Positions 4,035-9,258 of a stretch of 9,258 nt of DNA are shown here, piece by piece. This DNA comes from Coriobacteriales bacterium (GTDB lineage Bacteria; Actinomycetota; Coriobacteriia; Coriobacteriales; UBA8131), in NCBI GenBank assembly GCA_031274985.1, contig JAISPK010000116.1:1-9258 (forward strand). Direction: 5' to 3'. The position numbers were made by a program, and so were the translations under genes. A model generated the notes under the pieces. That model was not told the DNA's origin. It saw nothing but the letters and a program-made list of their open reading frames with translations, and did no database searches. The stretch's first letter is position 1, and every line of letters starts with the position of its first letter.

Positions 4035-7029
4035 AGGTCATCTCAAGCAGCTCATCAATGTGGCTGGTTGCTCCATCATAATCCATGACCAGGACCATGT
4101 CCTTGATTTGCTCGATCTCTTCTTTCAGCGCGTTATCATATCTCAACGCGTCCAGGTTTCTCAGCTCTTTTTCGATGAGGATAAGATCCATTTCTCCAAA
4201 GGCGTGAATCATGCGTTCAAAGACCTGCGCAAGCTCCCGCGGTATCTTGATTGCGCTGTAGTCAGTATTCATCGAAGCAAAAGCCTCCTGCAAAGCCAGA
4301 CCCAAAGCATTGAGTTCTTCTAAAAACAGCGGCAGACTGGTCACACAATACTCAACATCGTTTTTAACCGAGTGGACCTCAAGATCATAGGCCTTTGCAG
4401 AAAGCTCCTTCGCGCCCACATTGGCCAATGAGCCCTTGAGCCCGTGAATCTCTATTCTAAAGCTGTCCATATCGATATTTGACAGCAGCTCATTTAAGGT
4501 CCTGCAGCTTCTTTCGATCTCTTTGCCCATCAGGCGCAGCGAGCGTTCGTACACATCGCGCTCATTGCCAACCCTGCTGAGCCCTGTAGGTACGCAGAGC
4601 GCCTCGATCTTATCGATGCTCTCCCAAAACCTTCTGTTGCCCACAACGATGTCGTCTTCGTCGGGGGTTCTTTCCGGCGCCCGATAGACGAGCTTTTCTT
4701 CGGCGATCCATTTTTTCAAGACCTGCATGAGGTCTTTTTTGATGATGGGCTTAGAAAGGTAATCGTTCATGCCGGCTTGCATCATCATTTCGCGTGCGCC
4801 TACTGCCGCACTTGCGGTAAGTGCGACAATCGGCAGGGTAACACCCGATTCGCGCAGCGCCTTAGTGGTTTCGGTGCCGCTGAGGCCCGGCATCCTATGG
4901 TCCATAAACACGAGGTCATACGGCTTTTTCGCAATCATCTCAATGGCCTGCGTGCCGGAGGTAGCGGTATCGACGTTGATCTCGCAGAGCTCCAACAGGC
5001 CTTCGGCTACGTTGAGATTAACCAGGTTGTCGTCAACCACCAGCACCCAGGCCTGCGGCGCGGATATGGTCAACGCATCGCCGTCAAGCGCCTGGATAGA
5101 GTCGCAATCGCCCAGGACCTTGGGAATCTCAAACTCAAACGTCGAGCCCTGGCCATATACACTCCGTACCGATATCTCGCCGCCCATCAATTCAACGATA
5201 GCCCTGGTGATGGTCAGCCCGAGGCCCGTTCCGTTAATGTGGCGGTTCTTTTCAAGATCGGCCTGCTCAAAAGCATCAAAGAGCATGGGGAGACTCTCTG
5301 CCGGTATCCCAATGCCGGTGTCGCTCACGGCAATTCTTATCGTGGTGTCAGTAAACGTGGCATCTACCTGCACAAAGCCTCTTTCGGTGAATTTGATTGC
5401 ATTGCTCACCAGATTAAGCATAACCTGGCGGAGCCTTACGTCGTCACCATACAGGCACACCTGCTCCTTCTCGGGTACCTTCAACCTAAAGGTGATGCCC
5501 TTTTCTTCGGCCAGGAACTGCGCCACCGAAGCGATGTTGTCCATAAAGGCGTTAAAGCTGTAGTGCACAAACGATAGATTGAGTTTTCCTGCCTGCAGCT
5601 TTGAAGCGTCCAAAATGTCATTGATGAGATAGAGCAGGGACTCTGCGGACGATTTGATGTCATCAACATAGCGCTGTTGCCGCTCATTCAAGCTTTCCAG
5701 ACGCAGCAACTCAGCCATCCCCAGTACGGCGTTCATCGGTGTGCGGATTTCATGCGACATATTGGCCAGGAAGGTGGATTTAGCTTCCGACGCCGCTTCT
5801 GCCTGCTTGGTAGCTTCGTAGAGCTGCTCCTGACTCCGCTTTAACTCACTCGAGTCTCTCGTGGTATGGAGGTACACCAGGGAGCCATCGATCCAGCGGA
5901 TGATCCCGGCCCTGCCACTCATCCAGGTATCCAGATATTCGTCATACGTCAAACCGTAGTCAACGGCAGGCAGGGTGCCTTTTGCCGGCAGGAGCTTCTC
6001 GAGGTAGCAAAAAGAACAGGGCTGGTCTTTGCCCCTCAGGTAGCTGTAGCACTTCTTGCCCCGGTAGTTTTCAATGTCTACCTCAAAGGTGTCGGCCAGG
6101 CTCTTGTTGATATAGATTAGGTTATGGTCAAAGTCGGTGATGGTGACCATGTTGTCAAGATTGCTCAGGACGGTGGCATCCTTATTCATTTCGTAGATGC
6201 TGTCTTCCATGAGGTGGATACGATCCCTGGCTTTTTTGACCTCCGAGAGCGCGGATTTTACATCCCGCAAATCGCGGGAGTAGCCCATGACGATATCCTC
6301 GTTATTAAACTCAACGCGCGTCAGGACAATATCAAGCGGGATGATTTCCCCCTTGGCATTTTTGTGAAAGAACTCAAAGTGACTCTGTCCCTCTTCAAAG
6401 GCACGGGCCAGTTCTTCGTAGGCCATTTCTTTAGACAACTTGCCATTGGGCTGGTATTCCGGCATGAACTCATAGAAGCGCTCAGAATAATCCTTTTTGC
6501 TCTGAGCCCCAAACATATTGATGGCCTCTTGGTTGCAGTCGATAATCTCGTAGTTCTTGTTGATGAGGTTAGCGGTAAAGGGCATGGAATCAAACATGAT
6601 GCGCATGCGGTCGTTGGCCTCGTTTGCCTCCAGCTCCCTTTGCTTGAGCTGGCGCAGGTCGCGGATGCAGATTAAGATAACATCGTCGTCCTGATAAACA
6701 GAGCGGATGAGCGTAACCTCGCTCTCAATCAATGCGCCGTCCAGGCTCTGGTGCAGCCACTCAAAAGGAGCAATATCCTCGCGGAATGCTCGGTTGAGGA
6801 TCTCTGTTCTCATCCCCTCCGACTGCCGTCCGCACGGTTGGAATTCAGGGGAAAAGTCAAAGAACTTATCGCAGAATTCCTGCTTGCTCTCCATGCCAAA
6901 CATGGTCAGGGTTTCCTGGTTGCAGTCGATACACTTTGCGTCTTTGGTAATAAAGCAGATACTGAGCGGGGCAGAATCGAGCATCATTTTTGCGCGCTCT
7001 TCAGCCATTTGTCCTGACATCATTTCCAT
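4033..7029 (-). CDS. soluble hybrid sensor histidine kinase: PAS-PAS-PAS-HisKA-HATPase-REC-HPt
   Basis: 998 aa from the ATG at 7029. PAS1 (about 10-130) and PAS2 (140-260) are duplicates sharing IDCNQE..NMFG-type and EFMPEYQPNG-type motifs. PAS3 (285-400) carries C327, C338 and C341. A short coiled linker leads to HisKA with FLANMSHEIRTPMN (H426). The HATPase has N box NLVSNAIKFTERG, DTGIGIP (570-576) and GTGLGL (600-605). The receiver has VVDD (664-667), D710 in FMDHRMPG, T738 and K760. HPt has IHGLKGSLANVG (H862). A helical tail of about 80 residues ends the protein. All phosphorelay residues are intact. No membrane segment is seen, so the signal is probably cytoplasmic: a small molecule, cofactor, or redox through the cysteines (C33-x-x-C36 in PAS1). 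A TTG at 7089 would add 20 residues (Arg-rich, no ribosome site), so I prefer 7029, where GTGAGAG precedes the ATG. It lies 114 bp after the HD-GYP gene. Confidence 0.95.
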   Translation of the reverse strand: MEMMSGQMAEERAKMMLDSAPLSICFITKDAKCIDCNQETLTMFGMESKQEFCDKFFDFSPEFQPCGRQSEGMRTEILNRAFREDIAPFEWLHQSLDGALIESEVTLIRSVYQDDDVILICIRDLRQLKQRELEANEANDRMRIMFDSMPFTANLINKNYEIIDCNQEAINMFGAQSKKDYSERFYEFMPEYQPNGKLSKEMAYEELARAFEEGQSHFEFFHKNAKGEIIPLDIVLTRVEFNNEDIVMGYSRDLRDVKSALSEVKKARDRIHLMEDSIYEMNKDATVLSNLDNMVTITDFDHNLIYINKSLADTFEVDIENYRGKKCYSYLRGKDQPCSFCYLEKLLPAKGTLPAVDYGLTYDEYLDTWMSGRAGIIRWIDGSLVYLHTTRDSSELKRSQEQLYEATKQAEAASEAKSTFLANMSHEIRTPMNAVLGMAELLRLESLNERQQRYVDDIKSSAESLLYLINDILDASKLQAGKLNLSFVHYSFNAFMDNIASVAQFLAEEKGITFRLKVPEKEQVCLYGDDVRLRQVMLNLVSNAIKFTERGFVQVDATFTDTTIRIAVSDTGIGIPAESLPMLFDAFEQADLEKNRHINGTGLGLTITRAIVELMGGEISVRSVYGQGSTFEFEIPKVLGDCDSIQALDGDALTISAPQAWVLVVDDNLVNLNVAEGLLELCEINVDTATSGTQAIEMIAKKPYDLVFMDHRMPGLSGTETTKALRESGVTLPIVALTASAAVGAREMMMQAGMNDYLSKPIIKKDLMQVLKKWIAEEKLVYRAPERTPDEDDIVVGNRRFWESIDKIEALCVPTGLSRVGNERDVYERSLRLMGKEIERSCRTLNELLSNIDMDSFRIEIHGLKGSLANVGAKELSAKAYDLEVHSVKNDVEYCVTSLPLFLEELNALGLALQEAFASMNTDYSAIKIPRELAQVFERMIHAFGEMDLILIEKELRNLDALRYDNALKEEIEQIKDMVLVMDYDGATSHIDELLEMT

Positions 7030-7117
7030 CGCTCTCACTTTCTTGGGCCTCGTATTACTTCTGCACCGATTACGCGGCCCTACCCCCAAATACTTTGCAT
7101 AGGTGCCCAGTGCAACA

Positions 7118-7137
7118 ACTGCCTCTTAGCAGGCAGT
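7118..7137 (-). other. hairpin between the HD-GYP and hybrid kinase genes
   Basis: ACTGCCT and AGGCAGT (7 bp, 6-nt loop) lie 6 nt after the HD-GYP stop codon on the minus strand, followed by TGTTGCAC. The U-tract is poor, so it is at best a leaky terminator or an mRNA-processing or stability hairpin that would lower kinase expression relative to the receivers. Confidence 0.45.
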
Positions 7138-7143
7138 ACTCGT

Positions 7144-8325
7144 TTAGATAACGTCCAGTTCACCAGCGTTCAACTCGCCAGCGTTCAGAGTGGTAGTACT
7201 CAGTCTGACGGGATTATGCTTGGCAATACCTAACTTAACCGCATTCAGTTCTTTAGAAATCTCCTCGATCTGATCCGACAGGCTCACAAAAAGATCCGCC
7301 AGTTCGGGGTCAAACTGCGTGCCGCGCTGTTCAACGATCATTGTCATTGCCTCTTCGTGAGAAAAAGCCCGTTTGTACGGACGCTCCGAGATCAGGGCAT
7401 CGTATACGTCGGCAAGCGACATCATGCGTGCCTGCAAGTGAATCTCCTCGCCCTCCAGACGATTGGGGTAACCTGTTCCGTCCCATCGTTCGTGATGGCT
7501 GTAGGCAAGGGTTTTGGCATACTCCAAAACCGCCTGATCAGGGAGTTTGTTCTGCAGGCTCTCAAGAAGGGTCTTTCCGTAGATCGGGTGCAGCTGCATA
7601 CACATGAGCTCTTCTTCTGTCAGCTTCTCGCGCTTGAGGAGAATGTCGTCGTGTACCTTGATCTTGCCCACGTCGTGCAGGAGGGCCGATCGCAAGAAGG
7701 CATCTTTATCCCAGGTTGCAACCTCGGCAGCATATTTTTCGGTTTTACCCATGGCGTTAACCAAAACCTCCAGGTACTTCTGAACCCGTTCTACGTGATA
7801 CCCGGTTTCTTCGTCCCTGAACTCGATCACCTCTGCCGCCCAACCGATAATCGCGTTGTGGAGCGAATTGAGATCCTGCACCTTTTCCTGCACCGTATCG
7901 AGCAGCTTCTCGTTAAACCGGCGCAGTTCGTTTTTCTGCGCATGTAATTCCAGGTGCAGCTCAACTCGTTTTAAGAGGAGCGGGGCAGCAAAGGGCTTGG
8001 TGATGTAATCCACGGCATCAAGAGACAGCCCCAAAAGCTCGTTTTCTGTTCCATCTTTGCCGGTGAGAAAAATAACCGGGATATCAACGGTCTCCGGGTC
8101 GCGTTTCATCACCTTGATAGTGTCAAACCCGCTCATGCCCGGCATATCGATATCGAGCAGCACCAGGTCCGGTTTCGTTTTTTCCAGAGCCCGCAGGAGC
8201 ATTTCCCCGGAGGGGATGGTAATCACCGTATACTTATGATGCAGGGCTGCTTTTCCGGTGTTGAGGTTGACCACATTGTCGTCCACCAAAAATATGCAAG
8301 ATTTTTGATTCTTACTGCTATCCAT
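7144..8325 (-). CDS. response regulator with REC and HD-GYP domains (c-di-GMP phosphodiesterase)
   Basis: 393 aa, RpfG-like architecture. The receiver (about 10-125) has FLVDDN (D15, D16), phospho-acceptor D58 in LLDIDMPGMSG, T88 in IPVIFLTGKD and K110 in YITKPF. A helical linker (126-155) follows. The HD-GYP domain (about 157-350) shows ETGYHVERV (H177), LLHDVGKI (H217, D218), LHPIYG (H246), SHHERWDGTGYP (276-287) and ARMMSLADVYDAL (299-311) with RPYKRAF. The metal ligands and GYP motif are therefore intact. The family hydrolyses c-di-GMP, controlling motility, biofilm and surface traits. The C-terminus ends in a small duplication (NAGEL twice). The start has GGGAGA upstream and lies 15 bp after the lone receiver gene. 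The likely phosphodonor is the hybrid kinase encoded next, through its HPt domain. No cyclase (GGDEF) gene is in the window. Confidence 0.95.
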   Translation of the reverse strand: MDSSKNQKSCIFLVDDNVVNLNTGKAALHHKYTVITIPSGEMLLRALEKTKPDLVLLDIDMPGMSGFDTIKVMKRDPETVDIPVIFLTGKDGTENELLGLSLDAVDYITKPFAAPLLLKRVELHLELHAQKNELRRFNEKLLDTVQEKVQDLNSLHNAIIGWAAEVIEFRDEETGYHVERVQKYLEVLVNAMGKTEKYAAEVATWDKDAFLRSALLHDVGKIKVHDDILLKREKLTEEELMCMQLHPIYGKTLLESLQNKLPDQAVLEYAKTLAYSHHERWDGTGYPNRLEGEEIHLQARMMSLADVYDALISERPYKRAFSHEEAMTMIVEQRGTQFDPELADLFVSLSDQIEEISKELNAVKLGIAKHNPVRLSTTTLNAGELNAGELDVI

Positions 8326-8340
8326 CTATTTATCTCCCGG

Positions 8341-8745
8341 TTATGCCCTGTGCGAATCAAAAATCGATACCCCGGCAAGCAGGTACTTCTCAATGCGCAT
8401 TACCAGCATCTCTTTGGTAACCGGCTTTACCAGCCAGTCAGTTGCCCTATACGATGAGATCTGTTTTTCGTATTCCGGGTGCGCGCTCTTGAGCAGGGTG
8501 ATGATGGGTATGTTCTCGGTTACCTCCGACCTCTTGAGTGCGTCGATAAGCCTAAAGGCGTTCATATCGGTAAGCTCGATATCTAACACGATGAGGTCCG
8601 GGATAATATTTTCAAGGAGAAGCAGGAGGGTCCTGGCCGAGTTGGCAGCTATGACATTATAGGTGTCGCTTAATGACTCCTTGGCAAAAACCAATGCTCT
8701 CTCGTCTTCGTCAACAACAAAAATCGTTCTATATTGCGCGTGCAT
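8341..8745 (-). CDS. single-domain receiver (CheY/Spo0F-like) with altered switch residue
   Basis: 134 aa from the ATG at 8745, essentially one receiver domain with no output domain. Visible are the acidic cluster VVDEDE (D12, E13), phospho-acceptor D55 in LIVLDIELTDM and K107 in DWLVKPV. Aligning IPIITLLKSA with IPVIFLTGKD of the neighbouring HD-GYP receiver places Leu85 at the conserved Thr/Ser switch position; T83 and S87 flank it but are out of register. The protein should still accept phosphate but may not switch conformation in the usual way. It is the first gene of the minus-strand signalling run and may act as a phosphate sink, an intermediate relay or a modulator of the kinase. An upstream TTG at 8754 is also open, but it abuts the ribosome site, which decides for 8745. 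Confidence 0.9.
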   Translation of the reverse strand: MHAQYRTIFVVDEDERALVFAKESLSDTYNVIAANSARTLLLLLENIIPDLIVLDIELTDMNAFRLIDALKRSEVTENIPIITLLKSAHPEYEKQISSYRATDWLVKPVTKEMLVMRIEKYLLAGVSIFDSHRA

Positions 8746-8754
8746 GTAAATCAA

Positions 8755-8760
8755 CCCCTC
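8755..8760 (-). promoter_or_regulatory. ribosome binding site fixing the receiver start
   Basis: GAGGGG on the minus strand is 9 nt from the ATG at 8745 but directly touches the alternative TTG at 8754, so the ATG is the plausible start. Confidence 0.65.
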
Positions 8761-8897
8761 TATTTGGTTGCTTCAGGAGAGTATTTGATACAAGAATCTG
8801 GTCTTGCTGTGTCTACCCGCTGAGCCCGGTTGTATCGCGCCAAATCTGAATGCTGAATTATCTTATCAGAAATGTTGGCGCACTCTTGTTAAAAATG

Positions 8898-8928
8898 ACG
8901 ATAAACCACCGAGTTACTCAGGTGTCAA
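8898..8928 (-). promoter_or_regulatory. candidate promoter with 19-bp spacer and internal dyad (MerR-type layout)
   Basis: On the minus strand, a perfect TTGACA (8923-8928) is followed after 19 bp by TATCGT (8898-8903, 4 of 6 to consensus). The spacer contains GAGT-T-ACTC (8911-8919, plus-strand reading) flanked by CACC and GGTG, giving an imperfect dyad. Overlong 19-bp spacers with a central dyad are the known architecture of promoters activated by MerR-family proteins. It points toward the receiver/HD-GYP/kinase genes, with about 150 bp of leader before 8745. Confidence 0.4.
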
Positions 8929-9072
8929 CAGCGATTATTAGAAAATTCAAATATTTTTTCGAATATTAAAAAGGCCGTTTTACCTGCGGTTTAGTTTTTG
9001 AGGCAGCAAGTCTAGCACTGGTTTTAGTGCTCAAGTCCGGCCTAAAACTACTGTGCAGCACGGCAGTTAGCA

Positions 9073-9101
9073 TTGACAGAGCCATTTTTTAGGTATATGT
9101 T
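9073..9101 (+). promoter_or_regulatory. candidate promoter for the MerR-like gene
   Basis: A perfect TTGACA (9073-9078), a 17-bp spacer and TATGTT (9096-9101, 4 of 6 to consensus). It lies about 100 bp before the start at 9205. Confidence 0.45.
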
Positions 9102-9204
9102 CATCCTGGAGCAATAAAAGCTAGTCTTTTTGAGCAGACTCGGTGTAGTGTAGGTAAGTATTCAGGGCAGCATGTCGGCGCAACGATGAGTGGACGGGGT
9201 TATC

Positions 9205-9258
9205 ATGACAGACGAGGGACTATTCTCAGTAAACGATTTTGCAAGATTCTCACGCACA
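9205..9258 (+). CDS. probable MerR-family transcriptional regulator, N-terminus only
   Basis: Only 18 codons are inside the window: MTDEGLFSVNDFARFSRT. This looks like the opening of a MerR-type winged helix-turn-helix, where a L(F/Y)S(I/V)xxFA(R/K)xS segment precedes the usual TLxYYD motif. That motif would lie just past the right edge. Members bind dyads in long-spacer promoters. The ribosome site is weak (GGACGGGG 5-12 nt upstream). The call rests on a short stretch and is tentative. Confidence 0.5.
   Translation, partial: MTDEGLFSVNDFARFSRT

Larger units (their letters stand above)
8755..9204. other. 450-bp intergenic region between the signalling operon and a MerR-like gene
   Basis: No convincing gene. 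It holds a candidate minus-strand promoter with a spacer dyad (8898-8928), an A+T-rich patch (8940-8972) with overlapping AATATT motifs, and a small 6-bp hairpin (AGCACT/AGTGCT, 9014-9031). A 7-nt GTTTTAG (9021-9027) is complementary to CTAAAAC (9042-9048). A candidate plus-strand promoter lies at 9073-9101. I recognise no riboswitch or known ncRNA. Confidence 0.6.

Noticed and set aside
4769..5577. Two overlapping plus-strand open frames of about 265 codons
   Set aside because: Both are antisense to the kinase HisKA/HATPase/REC region, have no recognisable motif, and the kinase frame is unambiguous.
7030..7089. TTG start for the hybrid kinase at 7089
   Set aside because: No ribosome site, and the added 20 residues are Arg-rich with no family resemblance; kept only as an alternative.
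8850..8969. 39-codon plus-strand frame in the intergenic region
   Set aside because: No ribosome binding site, no recognisable motif, and it crosses the candidate promoter at 8898-8928.
9001..9060. Riboswitch or structured leader
   Set aside because: Only short 6-7-bp pairings are visible, they do not match a class I know, and the likely promoter of the gene at 9205 lies downstream of them.

Overview
The window (9258 bp, roughly half G+C) looks like a chromosomal piece of an anaerobic or facultative bacterium. The clues are an FdhD-family protein, a LOR/SDH-family (TIGR00300-like) protein, a CcdA/TlpA thiol-redox pair, Cys-bearing PAS domains and an HD-GYP regulator. I cannot place it to a phylum from the sequence alone; Bacillota, Coriobacteriia and Synergistota all remain possible. 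I see no phage, transposase or tRNA gene.

Layout. Positions 1-657 (minus strand) hold the N-terminal part of a LOR/SDH-family protein that runs off the left edge. It is divergent from an fdhD homologue (827-1642, plus). Downstream of fdhD, 1642-2001 is a dense repeat field: two and a third copies of a 104/105-bp unit with long inverted arms, then a G+C-rich hairpin and a 21-bp tandem repeat. A strong intrinsic terminator (2009-2041) follows. It closes a minus-strand run that continues to 8745: from upstream to downstream, a lone receiver protein, a REC/HD-GYP response regulator, a large soluble hybrid histidine kinase (PAS-PAS-PAS-HisKA-HATPase-REC-HPt-tail), CcdA, a TlpA/ResA-like thioredoxin and a chagasin-like (I42) lipoprotein. 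A 450-bp intergenic region (8755-9204) separates this run from the first 18 codons of a probable MerR-family regulator (9205 onward, plus).

How the genes may work together. The hybrid kinase and the two receiver proteins form a plausible multistep phosphorelay whose output is an HD-GYP domain with an intact motif set, i.e. probable c-di-GMP hydrolysis. CcdA and TlpA form an obvious pair: CcdA carries reducing equivalents across the membrane to the outward-facing thioredoxin. The kinase has a Cys-x-x-Cys in its first PAS and a Cys-x10-Cys-x-x-Cys in its third. Thiol redox state or a metal/cofactor could therefore be the input linking the two halves, but this is inference from motifs and proximity.

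Points most worth a second look: the FdhD homologue lacks the CxxC sulfurtransferase motif; the LOR/SDH protein lacks the usual N-terminal domain; the lone receiver has Leu at the conserved Thr/Ser switch position; and a TTGACA-19 bp-TATCGT promoter with a dyad in its spacer, the MerR-type architecture, lies upstream of the signalling operon and faces the MerR-like gene.
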